From an uncultured Pseudomonadota bacterium (GTDB lineage Bacteria > Myxococcota_A > UBA796 > GCA-2862545), in the NCBI GenBank assembly GCA_913061235.1, contig CAJXTB010000005.1, forward strand, positions 248,001 through 312,000: a stretch of 64,000 bases of DNA, given 5' to 3'. How positions within the stretch are numbered: the first letter of the stretch is position 1; every line of letters starts with the position of its first letter. The notes under the pieces are model-generated. The model saw only the letters and a list, made by a program, of their open reading frames with translations, was not told where the DNA came from and made no database searches. This document shows, in pieces, positions 10,238-18,415 of this stretch. The position numbers were made by a program, and so were the translations under genes.

Positions 10238-11329
10238 CTAGAGCGTCGTGAACGAGCCCTTGTGAATGACGGCGGCTGCGCGCTTACCCCGCACGTCCAC
10301 CTCTACTTCGGTCCCTGGACGCCCATAGCCACGTCCAACGTAGGCCAATGCAATGCCCTTACCGGTAGACGGTGAGCGGGTTCCGCTGGTGATGCGGCCA
10401 ATGCATTCATCGCCAACGTACAGGTCCATGTCGTCGCGGGGAATGCGTTTGTCGGTGACAACTAGGCCAACCAGGCGCTCAGTGGCCTTGCCCTTCTGGG
10501 CGGCCAGCGCTTCACGACCAATAAATCCGCCCTCTTTGTCCATCTTGATGGTCCAGCCGAGACCGGCTTGCCACGGCGTGGTCTCGTCGTTGATCTCGTG
10601 CCCATACAGACAGTTGCGGGCTTCTAGACGCAGTGTGTCCCGCGCCCCTAGTCCACAGCTGACCAGCCCGGTAGCGGGGGCTACCGTCTGGATGGCGTCC
10701 CAGACTACCTGCGCTTGAGCGACAGGAATAAACAGCTCAAAGCCGTCTTCTCCAGTGTAGCCGGTACGTGCGACAAGCACGCCGGATGCGGCACCCACAA
10801 AACGCTCGGTGAACGTCCGGTCCGCCTGCTCGCGAATCGCTTCGCCGCACAGGTAGGCCATGACATCGACAGCCTTAGGGCCTTGGATGGCCAGCTGTGC
10901 CCAGTCGTCGCCTTCGTCGGTCAGCTCGGCGTCATCATGGGTCCAGTGCGCCTTGAACCACTCGCGGTCTTTGTCGCGGTTGGCAGCGTTGACGCACACC
11001 AAGAAGTCGTCGTCGGCCAAGCGGTAGGCGTAGACGTCGTCCACCACCCCACCCTGTTCATTGACCAGCATGTGGTAGCTGGCCTCACCAATCGCCATGC
11101 CCACAATGTCGCCAGACAGAAGCTGGGACAGCTGTGCAGCAGCACCGGGCCCCTTTACGCGCAGCTCGCCCATGTGTGACACGTCGAACAAGCCGGCTGC
11201 GGTGCGCACGGCATTGTGCTCTACCGCGATGCCATGCGGATACTGAACGGGGAGCTCAAAGCCAGCAAACGGGACCATCTTGCCGCCGAGTGCGACGTGT
11301 TGCTCATAGAAAGGCGTACGACGAAGCAT
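10238..11329 (-). CDS. gcvT: Aminomethyltransferase, T-protein of the glycine cleavage system
   Basis: Transfers the methylene group from aminomethyl-GcvH to tetrahydrofolate, giving 5,10-methylene-THF and ammonia. It is 363 residues from the ATG at 11329, which has GGAGG four bases upstream; the family start M-L-R-R-T-P-F-Y-E-Q-H follows. Visible motifs: F-A-G-F-E-L-P-V-Q-Y, F-D-V-S-H-M-G-E-L-R-V-K-G (folate-site Asp in the GcvT family), R-T-G-Y-T-G-E-D-G-F-E-L and G-L-G-A-R-D-T-L-R-L-E-A. It is 16 bp downstream of folD, whose product uses the methylene-THF made here, so the operon links glycine breakdown with C1 supply. Confidence 0.96.
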   Translation of the reverse strand: MLRRTPFYEQHVALGGKMVPFAGFELPVQYPHGIAVEHNAVRTAAGLFDVSHMGELRVKGPGAAAQLSQLLSGDIVGMAIGEASYHMLVNEQGGVVDDVYAYRLADDDFLVCVNAANRDKDREWFKAHWTHDDAELTDEGDDWAQLAIQGPKAVDVMAYLCGEAIREQADRTFTERFVGAASGVLVARTGYTGEDGFELFIPVAQAQVVWDAIQTVAPATGLVSCGLGARDTLRLEARNCLYGHEINDETTPWQAGLGWTIKMDKEGGFIGREALAAQKGKATERLVGLVVTDKRIPRDDMDLYVGDECIGRITSGTRSPSTGKGIALAYVGRGYGRPGTEVEVDVRGKRAAAVIHKGSFTTL

Positions 11330-11345
11330 GGAGCCTCCAAGCCCT

Positions 11346-12197
11346 TTACGGGCGATTCGATTGGCGTCGCTCACTGGCGACGAGGGTGTTGCGCATCAGC
11401 ATGGCGATGGTCATGGGACCGACGCCACCTGGGACGGGAGTAATGGCGCTAGCGACCTGTGCGACCGCGTCAGTGTCGACGTCTCCGCACAGGGAGCCAT
11501 CAGCGAGGCGGTTGATGCCGACGTCGATCACAACGGCACCGGGGCGAACCCAGTCGGCACCGACCATCTTCGGGCGTCCAACAGCGGCAATGAGCACATC
11601 TGCTTCGCGTGTGATGCGTTCCGGGTGCTTTGTACGGCTGTGGCAGACAGTGACCGTTGCATTGGCCTGTTCAAGCAGTCTAGCGATGGGCCGCCCCACA
11701 ATATTGCTGCGACCGAGAACAACAGCGTGTGCTCCCGATAGGTCAACGCCAGTCGCCTCAATGAGGTGCATGCAGCCTGCTGGAGTACACGGGACGAGGA
11801 GCGGGCGGCCGATAGCGAGCAGACCGGCGCTCGCTGGCGTCAGGCCGTCCACGTCTTTGTCTGGATGAATGCTCTCTAGGACAGCGTCTGAGTCCAAGTG
11901 GCTTGGCAGTGGCAGCTGTACCAGAATGCCGTCCACAGACGGATCTGCATTCAGGGTATCGATGACCGCATGCAGCTCGTCTTGTGTGGTCGCTGCCGGC
12001 AGGGTCAGCTGTTGGTGCTGAAAGCCAAGCCGTCCAGCAACAATGCCCTTGCGACGTACATACACTTCAGACGCAGGGTCTTCACCCACAAGCACAACAG
12101 CCAGACCTGGCGGACGCGTCAACGATAGGGCGCGCTCGCGAGTGGCTCGATTGAGCCCCTTCGCGACCTGACGACCATCGATGCGTACGGCACTCAC
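11346..12197 (-). CDS. folD: Bifunctional methylene-THF dehydrogenase / methenyl-THF cyclohydrolase
   Basis: Interconverts 5,10-methylene-, methenyl- and 10-formyl-THF. It is 283 residues. The catalytic lysine motif Y-V-R-R-K is present (S-E-V-Y-V-R-R-K), followed by D-G-I-L-V-Q-L-P-L-P, D-K-D-V-D-G-L and the NAD(P)-binding V-V-L-G-R-S-N-I-V-G-R-P. The C-terminal P-V-P-G-G-V-G-P-M-T signature is intact. The GTG start overlaps the stop of the zinc-ribbon gene (GTGA), so fmdB-like gene, folD and gcvT form one transcription unit. Confidence 0.96.
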   Translation of the reverse strand: MSAVRIDGRQVAKGLNRATRERALSLTRPPGLAVVLVGEDPASEVYVRRKGIVAGRLGFQHQQLTLPAATTQDELHAVIDTLNADPSVDGILVQLPLPSHLDSDAVLESIHPDKDVDGLTPASAGLLAIGRPLLVPCTPAGCMHLIEATGVDLSGAHAVVLGRSNIVGRPIARLLEQANATVTVCHSRTKHPERITREADVLIAAVGRPKMVGADWVRPGAVVIDVGINRLADGSLCGDVDTDAVAQVASAITPVPGGVGPMTIAMLMRNTLVASERRQSNRP

Positions 12198-12427
12198 GAC
12201 TCACTACCGCCGCTGCTCTTCGGAGGGGTCGTCGTGGAAGAGGAGCCTGGCTTGCTGTAGCCGTCCTTGTACCACCCCCCGCCTTTCAGCGAAAAGGCAG
12301 CAGCACTGACCTGCTTCTTGACCTCAGTAGCGCCACACTCTGGGCACTCTGGCTTGGGGTCCGACATGCGCATCAGCTTCTCAAATCTGCTTGAGCAGGA
12401 CTCGCAGACGTATTCGTACAGTGGCAC
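12194..12427 (-). CDS. FmdB-family zinc-ribbon protein
   Basis: A 77-residue protein starting at a GTG with GGGAGG four bases upstream. It reads PLYEYVCESC then C-P-E-C-G-A: two CxxC pairs forming a zinc ribbon, the hallmark of the FmdB/CxxC regulatory family. After the ribbon, K-K-Q-V-S-A-A-A-F-S-L-K-G-G-G-W-Y is the usual C-terminal family motif, then a Ser/Thr/Pro tail. The function is unknown; regulation of formamidase genes was proposed for the founding member. It is first in the operon with folD and gcvT. Confidence 0.88.
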   Translation of the reverse strand: MPLYEYVCESCSSRFEKLMRMSDPKPECPECGATEVKKQVSAAAFSLKGGGWYKDGYSKPGSSSTTTPPKSSGGSES

Positions 12428-12488
12428 GGCGCCTCCCTTGGTTGAGAGCCGATATAGGTGCGCGCACGACCCCTGGCAAGACGCCAGA

Positions 12489-13343
12489 TTGTCCTTTGCC
12501 GAGCCCCCCATCGAGCTAACCGCCCCGCTGCTGATTCTCCCCCTAGGACTCCTCATTTGGGGATGTATACCTGCGCTTGCTGGTGTTGCCGTACAAGCAT
12601 CTGACACCGGAGAACACTTCCAGCTAGCACGCAAGACTATTGCGGTTGTTGCGCGCGAAGGCGCGGTTCGCAGCTTGGTACGCCTGCTCAAACCCTTCGG
12701 TCGAGATGGTGACCCGGTCCGTACGGAAGTGTCAGAGGTGAGAAGCGGGGCACTACCGGTGCTACTGATCCCCTCACCTCCGGCGAACCGCGCGGCAATG
12801 ACCTTCCTGGCTACGTTTTTGACGCATCGCGGACTGCCTTGGGTTCACAGCGTCAACGTCAGCAAGGGCACCACGCTCGACGCTCAGGCGACTGACCTTG
12901 CCGAAAAGGCTGCGAAATTGGCCAAAGCCGCCGGGGTCGACAAGATCGACGTCGTCGCCCACGGGATCTCCGGCCTGGCCGCCGCGTGGTGGATTCGGCA
13001 CCTCGGCGGAGACGCTCACGTTCGCCGCCTCATCACGATTGGTACACCATGGTCCGGTACCCGTATGGCTGTCTTTCAGCGCGGCACCCTGGCGCGAACT
13101 CTGCTGCCAGGCGCCGCTATTCTCGACGACCTCGTGCCCAAGAACGTTCCGACCATCGCCATCGGCTCTCCGACAGACCCATTTGTCGTCCCTTCAGCCA
13201 GCGCCCACCCTGAAGGTGCCGTAGCTGTGGTGCTGGATGGCGCAGGGCACACGGATCTTCTCATCTCAGCGCGCGCCTTCCGAGCCGTCTTCACTGCATT
13301 GTCTGAACCCATGGGCGACAGCTCACCCGCGGAGGTCTCGTGA
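12489..13343 (+). CDS. Membrane-anchored lipase-fold protein with missing nucleophile Ser
   Basis: About 284 residues, with an N-terminal membrane helix (about residues 10-35) and an alpha/beta-hydrolase domain. The nucleophile-elbow region reads V-V-A-H-G-I-S-G-L-A-A-A-W-W-I, followed by R-R-L-I-T-I-G-T-P-W-S-G-T. Against the usual lipase G-H-S-M-G-G-L motif, Gly159 replaces the catalytic Ser. The acid (S-P-T-D-P, D230) and His (G-A-G-H-T-D, H254) are retained. The start is uncertain: the frame is open upstream across the fmdB antisense, and the TTG at 12489 is my estimate because the membrane helix follows. The stop overlaps the start of arsA1 (GTGA), so translation is coupled to the two ATPase genes. 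Confidence 0.72.
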   Translation: MSFAEPPIELTAPLLILPLGLLIWGCIPALAGVAVQASDTGEHFQLARKTIAVVAREGAVRSLVRLLKPFGRDGDPVRTEVSEVRSGALPVLLIPSPPANRAAMTFLATFLTHRGLPWVHSVNVSKGTTLDAQATDLAEKAAKLAKAAGVDKIDVVAHGISGLAAAWWIRHLGGDAHVRRLITIGTPWSGTRMAVFQRGTLARTLLPGAAILDDLVPKNVPTIAIGSPTDPFVVPSASAHPEGAVAVVLDGAGHTDLLISARAFRAVFTALSEPMGDSSPAEVS

Positions 13344-14272
13344 CCGTCGGAGTCAACAAGCGCCTGCTCGTGGTCACTGGAAAGGGTGGCGTAGGCCGTT
13401 CCGTCGTGACCGCTGCTCTAGGCGTCGCGTCTGCCAATGCCGGTCGGACAACCACAACTGTCGAGTTCGATGGTCTGTCTTCTTTGGCCCAGCTGCACGG
13501 ACTGAGCGGACGCCAGTTCGACCCCCGAACAGTCACCCCAAAGCTGGACACCATGTCGCTGACGGTGATGGAGTGCTTGGGTGATTTCGGACGCCGCGTT
13601 CTGAAGATTGGCGCCTTAGTGCGTGTGGTCTTTCAAAACCGCATTGTTCGCGCACTCGTCGACGGGGTTCCAGGAATCCACGACCTGCTTCAGCTCGGCA
13701 AGCTGCGTAATCTGATCGCGGAGCCGCTCCCGCGAGACCGAAAATACGACCTTGCCATCTTGGATGCGCCTGCCACTGGACACGGGCTGACCCTGCTCGA
13801 TTCAGGCCTGACCATGGCCGAGCTGACCCGGGTCGGCCCGCTGCATGAAGAAGCCAACCAGATCGAAGCATGGCTCGGAAACAGCGAGCTGACAGGCATC
13901 GTCATCGTCACCCTCGCGGAGCGACTTCCAGTGCAAGAGGCCTTGGAGATGCTCGACAACTTGGGCGCCAAACGAACCCAAGTCGTCGCCGTCGTGCTCA
14001 ATCAGACCCAGCTCACCACGGAAGATGTCGCGGTGACCGAAGCCTTGCACGCCGCAGTCCGCGGTGCTGGTCGAGAGGACTTGGCGCTGTTGCTCGACCG
14101 AGAGCGGGCGGTGGCCAACCGGCAGGCACAGGCGGCGGCTGTCCTTCGTGACGGGCTCGAGGAGCGTGGCTTGACCCACATCGACCTCATCATCCTTCCC
14201 AAGCTTCGGACCACGGTAGACCGGAGCGGAATCGACACTCTCGCCGCGCACATGGAGGTCTTCAGTGGCTAA
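13340..14272 (+). CDS. ArsA/Get3-family ATPase, subunit 1 (P-loop Lys replaced by Arg)
   Basis: A 310-residue soluble ATPase of the ArsA/Get3 branch of the SIMIBI P-loop NTPases. The deviant Walker A reads G-K-G-G-V-G-R-S (residues 14-21). The signature Lys15 that acts across the dimer is kept, but the P-loop Lys is Arg20. Switch motifs follow (A-I-L-D-A-P-A-T-G-H). GTG start, coupled to the lipase-like gene upstream. It overlaps the second ATPase gene by 8 bases. Known bacterial two-gene ArsA systems, such as mycobacterial Rv3679/Rv3680, act as heterodimers; I infer the same here. No arsenical pump (arsB) is nearby, so arsenite export is unlikely. Confidence 0.87.
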   Translation: MTVGVNKRLLVVTGKGGVGRSVVTAALGVASANAGRTTTTVEFDGLSSLAQLHGLSGRQFDPRTVTPKLDTMSLTVMECLGDFGRRVLKIGALVRVVFQNRIVRALVDGVPGIHDLLQLGKLRNLIAEPLPRDRKYDLAILDAPATGHGLTLLDSGLTMAELTRVGPLHEEANQIEAWLGNSELTGIVIVTLAERLPVQEALEMLDNLGAKRTQVVAVVLNQTQLTTEDVAVTEALHAAVRGAGREDLALLLDRERAVANRQAQAAAVLRDGLEERGLTHIDLIILPKLRTTVDRSGIDTLAAHMEVFSG

Positions 14273-15320
14273 GGCAATCCACATCTGTTGTGGTGTTGGT
14301 GGAGTGGGCAAGACCACTGCCGCAGCGGCACTCGCTGTTGGACTCGCACGCCAGGGAAAGCGCGTGGCGGTCATGACAATCGATCCAGCTAGGCGCCTCG
14401 CCGACGCTCTAGGGGTGGAACTTAGCAACGACCCACAGCCCGTTCGCGGCGTCGATGGCCTGTGGGCGCTGATGCTGGACCGAAAGCAGACCTTTGACCA
14501 GGTTGTGCGACGCTACGCGCCAGACGGTGACACCGGCGACCGCCTCATTGCCAATCGCTACTACAACGCAGTCAGTACACGCCTCTCTGGTAGTCAAGAG
14601 TACATGGCCATGGAGAAGCTGCTGGCCCTCGACGAAGACCCGCGCTTCGACACCATTGTTGTGGACACGCCCCCAACCCGCCACGCCCTCGACTTCCTGC
14701 GAGCACCCGAGCGCGTGCGCAGTGTCCTCGACAAGCGAGTCCTGGGTGCTGTCGTCAACCCCACCGGTGGCGGCCTGTTTTCACGTGCCAGCAAGCGTGT
14801 CCTGGGCGTGGTCTACAAGATGGCCGGCGACTCGGTTCTCTCGGACCTTCAGGAGTTCTTCGGACTTCTCGGTGGCCTGTCGCAAGGGTTCCGCGACCGG
14901 GGCGCCAAGGTTCGCAGCCTGCTCGAACACGCCGAGACCTTGTACTGGCTTGTGCTCGGGGCCAACGACCCGGGTCGAGATGACGCGTTTGAGTTCTTGG
15001 ACACACTCAAGGCCGAGAAGCTGCACATAGGCGGCATCTTGGTGAACCGAGTAACGCCCACGCCCAATCCGGACGCTGTTCCCGATCTACCAAAGCCAGA
15101 CGGCATTGATGCCAGTCTGTGGTCTGAACGACTCACGGCACTGCGGACCCGTCACCAGGAAACGGTCACCCTCGCCAAGACCCAAGAACTGGCGCTGTCG
15201 GAGGTCAACCTACGTAGTGGGCCAGCACCAATGCTTCACATTGCCGATCGGTCCGAAGGGGTGCAAGACCTCAGCGACCTGGCCGAGATTGGCGACGCGA
15301 TTGTGGCGTCGATTCGGTAG
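14265..15320 (+). CDS. ArsA/Get3-family ATPase, subunit 2 (signature Lys replaced by Val)
   Basis: A 351-residue partner of the preceding gene. Its Walker A reads C-G-V-G-G-V-G-K-T-T (residues 9-18). The P-loop Lys16 and Thr17 are canonical, but the signature lysine of the GKGG motif is Val11. Switch I (D-P-A-R-R-L-A-D-A-L) and switch II (V-V-D-T-P-P-T-R-H) are intact. The middle of the protein (residues about 160-215) is hydrophobic and Gly-rich, as in the client-binding region of Get3. GTG start inside the end of arsA1 (8-base overlap). A composite ATP site using Lys16 of this subunit and Lys15 of subunit 1 is the natural inference. Confidence 0.9.
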   Translation: MAKAIHICCGVGGVGKTTAAAALAVGLARQGKRVAVMTIDPARRLADALGVELSNDPQPVRGVDGLWALMLDRKQTFDQVVRRYAPDGDTGDRLIANRYYNAVSTRLSGSQEYMAMEKLLALDEDPRFDTIVVDTPPTRHALDFLRAPERVRSVLDKRVLGAVVNPTGGGLFSRASKRVLGVVYKMAGDSVLSDLQEFFGLLGGLSQGFRDRGAKVRSLLEHAETLYWLVLGANDPGRDDAFEFLDTLKAEKLHIGGILVNRVTPTPNPDAVPDLPKPDGIDASLWSERLTALRTRHQETVTLAKTQELALSEVNLRSGPAPMLHIADRSEGVQDLSDLAEIGDAIVASIR

Positions 15321-15352
15321 CCGAAGTGCTGGGAACTTCGCGGGTTGGGCTT

Positions 15353-15483
15353 TCAGCTTTCAGCCATCAGAGCTCGCACCTCACGGCGCTCTCATTCGCT
15401 ACAAGTGGCAGATTCACTTCAGACCACAATCCAGCGACAACCCCGCGGCGTAGCCGCTCTGAAAGCTGACCGCTGATAGCTGA
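15353..15483. repeat. Intergenic element B: same architecture as element A
   Basis: The left array is TCAGCTT, TCAGCCA and TCAGAGC (15353-15373). The right array is GCTCTGA, AAGCTGA, CCGCTGA and TAGCTGA (15456-15483). The core is 82 bp and has CATTCGCTACAAGTGGC 19 bases in, at the same offset as the related string in element A and identical at 13 of 17 positions. Both elements end the left array with TCAGAGC and begin the right with GCTCTGA. It lies 32 bp after the arsA2 stop, before the convergent secreted-protein gene. Confidence 0.7.
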
Positions 15484-15581
15484 CCACCTGCGGTGCCCAA
15501 AACTGCGCAAAGCGACATCCGCACTACAGCATACTTCGCAAAGCTAAACTCACTTCGCGAAGTTCAATACAGAGCGCGTGA

Positions 15582-16508
15582 TTATTCGAAGCGGACTTCG
15601 CTCATGCACAGGTCGTTGTACTCACGACCTGCAGTGACGCCGGTCAACGTCATGGTCACCGAGCTCGCTGCGCGTGGCGCGAACTCTGCGGTCTGCGGCA
15701 TGATGGTGGGCTTGACCTGGATGGTCTCCGTCGAACCGTCGGAGAAGGTCAAGGTCGCAGCGTTGCCGCGGTTGGCTGCCATCCACAGACGGAGGCTGGA
15801 GCCGATGCCGTTGATCATGTGGACCTTGGAGAGCGTTGGATTGCCCGCAAAGGTGAACTCGAGGGTCTCTCCTGTGCCGTCGCCATCTGTTCCTTCACAC
15901 CACATGGTGTCGGTGATGCCGTCTTGCACGTTGGCGGTCTCGTAGTTGCCGTCGCCGTCTGCGGGCAGCATGGAGCTAGCGGTGATGGCGCTTGCGGGCT
16001 TCTCGGTGCCTGCGGTTGCGTCGAAGACTTGAACCTCAGAGATTCCAGTGTCGAGCCAGGTTGTTCCGTTGTGAACCGACTTCACCCGAACTTCGACAGT
16101 GGTCGTCGTGACTGCTGCGGGAAGCGCGAACTCTTGCGCGACCATCTCGTCCGACATCACAAATGCCTGCGAGGTGCCGTCTGAGAAGCGGAACTCGATG
16201 TCTTTCGGCCGATTCGCACGGGTCCAGTACTCGTGGGAGTTCCACATGCCGCCCCAGACCTTGACCTTCTGAACAGACGTCTCTGCAGGAAGGGTCACAC
16301 GAACCCAGCTGCCAAGACCGGAGCCATCTGCGCCTTCGACCCAAGAGGTAGAGACCTTTCCATCCATCACGTGGCTGGCTTCGTAGGTCTCGTTGCCTTC
16401 TGGCGGGTAGGTCGTGCTCGCCTCGGCGCTTGCAGCGTCCAGTCGGCTGGCGCTGGCGCTGGCCATGGTGAGTACGGAGCAGGCCAGAACGGTCAGGCTG
16501 GTCTTCAT
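15582..16508 (-). CDS. Secreted protein with two discoidin-like (F5/8C-type) beta-sandwich domains
   Basis: A 308-residue protein with a cleavable signal peptide (M-K-T-S-L-T-V-L-A-C-S-V-L-T-M-A-S-A-S-A). Two tandem domains follow (about 30-165 and 170-308). Each has the pattern of a substitution-rich sandwich that binds glycans: an A-x-x-x-D-G-x-x-x-x-x-W motif (V-M-D-G-K-V-S-T-S-W and V-Q-D-G-I-T-D-T-M-W), a later I-x-x-x-F-S-D-G-T/S and a terminal I/M-S-E-V-x-V/F. This pattern is seen in F5/8 type C and NADase-type glycan-binding domains. ATG start with AGGGGA upstream. Probably exported to the periplasm or surface; the ligand is unknown. Confidence 0.7.
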   Translation of the reverse strand: MKTSLTVLACSVLTMASASASRLDAASAEASTTYPPEGNETYEASHVMDGKVSTSWVEGADGSGLGSWVRVTLPAETSVQKVKVWGGMWNSHEYWTRANRPKDIEFRFSDGTSQAFVMSDEMVAQEFALPAAVTTTTVEVRVKSVHNGTTWLDTGISEVQVFDATAGTEKPASAITASSMLPADGDGNYETANVQDGITDTMWCEGTDGDGTGETLEFTFAGNPTLSKVHMINGIGSSLRLWMAANRGNAATLTFSDGSTETIQVKPTIMPQTAEFAPRAASSVTMTLTGVTAGREYNDLCMSEVRFE

Positions 16509-16607
16509 AGAGGTCCCCTTGAATGTGTTGAGCGGTGCGCTTGTATCGCGCTCGCTGCCAATGTGTTGTGCGCAGGGCAGACCCGTCAGAGCAGCCCCGT
16601 AATCCCA

Positions 16608-16632
16608 TGACTGTCCACTTTCTGGACAGTCA
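16608..16632 (-). terminator. Hairpin after the beta-barrel gene
   Basis: TGACTGTCC and GGACAGTCA form a perfect 9-bp stem with a 7-base loop, located 8 bases after the stop of the gene ending at 16641. It is a likely terminator for tlpA plus barrel. No strong U-tract follows. Confidence 0.55.
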
Positions 16633-16640
16633 ATGCAACC

Positions 16641-18362
16641 CTAGAAGCTACCGACAGCTGCAGCACGAATGCCGCTGAAGCCCGGAAGGACACGACACTG
16701 GCCGCCAGCGCAGCGCAGTCCCTCCTTCTGCGAGCCACCGAACAGCTTGAGCGTCAAAGCATCAGACGGTTTGACCTGAACTTCAAGCGCACCGTACAGA
16801 GCTTCGCTGATGTTGCCCTTGCTGCTGACCAGTGGATTGTTGGTGAAGTCGGTGTACCAGATGATGGCCCAATCGGACCCGTGAAGTGCAGAGATAGAGC
16901 TTGTGAACTCCACATAGTCTTCTTGCTGAAGCGGATTTACGCCCCATCGGAACCACTCACCTTGCCCGGCTACATCGAGGTGTAGATGCTTTCCGATCGG
17001 GAACTTAATGTCGAGGTCCGTGTAAAGCTGACGGTCGGTTCCGGAATCGTTCCCGTCGCGAATGTCGCTGCGGTAGCCGACGTTGACAATGGCTGCGGTC
17101 TCCCCAGGAAACCACTCAATGCCGACAAACGGATGCACGATGGTCTCGGGCACCGTGTTGAAGTGCAACGGGCCGGTGTCCCAGTCGCGAAAGATGCCCA
17201 AAGACGCATATGGAGTCAGTCTTCCAGGATCTGCAGCCCAGTCTACCCTCAAGCGCCCACCCGCGATGTCGTCGCTGTTGACGGCACCTGAGCTGTCTTC
17301 GGTGATGGCCAGGTCGTACTCAAGCGTGGGTGCAATCGCGAGCTCGTATTGCTCATCACCGAGCGGACCGTTGACCGTCTCAGTGTTTAGGTAGCGCTTG
17401 CCTTCAAACTGCCAGGTGGTCGGCCCCACGTACGCCGTGGCTGAAGCGTATGCGGCGTAGCCCCAGTCATCTCCGTTGGGAGTGATGAGATCGCCTGCGC
17501 CGTAGTAAAAGGCATCGGCCTCGGCCAGCCAGTCAATGCCGCCCACGCCGTACAGCTCAGTCGACGCGCCAGCCACAACGGCGTCAGGACCACCAAGCTG
17601 GGAGAAGGACGGCCCAAAGCCTGTGTCTTGCACGTAGTCAACCATCACAGCGTGCGCGCCTACAGCGGCAGGACCGAGACCATAGCGATCAGCACGTACG
17701 CCAGCGACTAAGTGTCGACGGTCACCCATGATGTCCAGGTTTGGGTTGTCTTGGAAGACCTGCTGGCGATTCAGCTGCCCAACGAGAGCCACGACATCCC
17801 ACAGATCCGACGAGTAGGTCACGCGTGCACCCTGGATGGACGAGTCGATGTCCACCTGGGGATTACGGTTGACCGACAACGCAACGCCATTTCCAAACGT
17901 TGCGTAGAAGTCGCCCAGCGTGACCTCAACATTGCCACCATCAAAGCTGGCCGACAGCTTCTCGGGGTTGATGTACAAGAAGTTCGGCAGCGGTGTGTAC
18001 GCGGAGGGACCGACCAATTCGCGTTCGTTGACCAGCTCACCGTCTAGGCGGTAGCGGTTGGCGAACAACGCGACCTGATCAATCTGTGCCCAGGCAGACC
18101 ATTTCCCCTTCCCAATGCTGATATTGGTCCGGTTCACCTGCTCCATGTAGTTGAAGACAGCCCGGTCGGGAAAGCTCGGAACGCGCTGGTCGCGGACCCA
18201 ATAGCGGAACTCAAAGTCGTTCGTCACAGCAACGCTGACGCCGTTTCCAGAAGACTCTTGCGGTGACGCCGTGGCCGCCACGACCGGCTCATCGACTGGT
18301 TGAGCGACGCCCACCACAGGGTCTGCGGCCAACGCCGACGCAACTAGCAACCAAATGACCAC
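16641..18362 (-). CDS. Outer-membrane beta-barrel protein (DUF6029-like)
   Basis: A 573-residue exported protein with a signal peptide (V-V-I-W-L-L-V-A-S-A-L-A-A). The body alternates short beta-strands with polar turns and ends in Phe (A-A-A-V-G-S-F), as outer-membrane barrels do. The C-terminal pattern with two cysteines (G-L-R-C-A-G-G-Q-C-R-V-L-P-G-F-S-G-I) recalls the DUF6029 family. GTG start with GGAGG close upstream. It lies 53 bp downstream of a TlpA-like thioredoxin on the same strand, which suggests the pair cooperate in folding or reduction of the Cys pair. The transported or bound substrate is unknown. Confidence 0.72.
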   Translation of the reverse strand: MVIWLLVASALAADPVVGVAQPVDEPVVAATASPQESSGNGVSVAVTNDFEFRYWVRDQRVPSFPDRAVFNYMEQVNRTNISIGKGKWSAWAQIDQVALFANRYRLDGELVNERELVGPSAYTPLPNFLYINPEKLSASFDGGNVEVTLGDFYATFGNGVALSVNRNPQVDIDSSIQGARVTYSSDLWDVVALVGQLNRQQVFQDNPNLDIMGDRRHLVAGVRADRYGLGPAAVGAHAVMVDYVQDTGFGPSFSQLGGPDAVVAGASTELYGVGGIDWLAEADAFYYGAGDLITPNGDDWGYAAYASATAYVGPTTWQFEGKRYLNTETVNGPLGDEQYELAIAPTLEYDLAITEDSSGAVNSDDIAGGRLRVDWAADPGRLTPYASLGIFRDWDTGPLHFNTVPETIVHPFVGIEWFPGETAAIVNVGYRSDIRDGNDSGTDRQLYTDLDIKFPIGKHLHLDVAGQGEWFRWGVNPLQQEDYVEFTSSISALHGSDWAIIWYTDFTNNPLVSSKGNISEALYGALEVQVKPSDALTLKLFGGSQKEGLRCAGGQCRVLPGFSGIRAAAVGSF

Positions 18363-18415
18363 GTGACCTCCGACGGGTGTGAGGCCACGCGAACAGCCGC
18401 CTCTACCGCTCTAGT

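Noticed and set aside
13340-15320. Arsenite efflux operon
   Set aside because: No arsB, arsC, arsD or arsR is nearby, and the pair resembles Get3-like bacterial heterodimers instead.
10075-15483. Heptad arrays as CRISPR repeats
   Set aside because: Units are 7 bp and directly tandem without spacers, and no cas genes are present.
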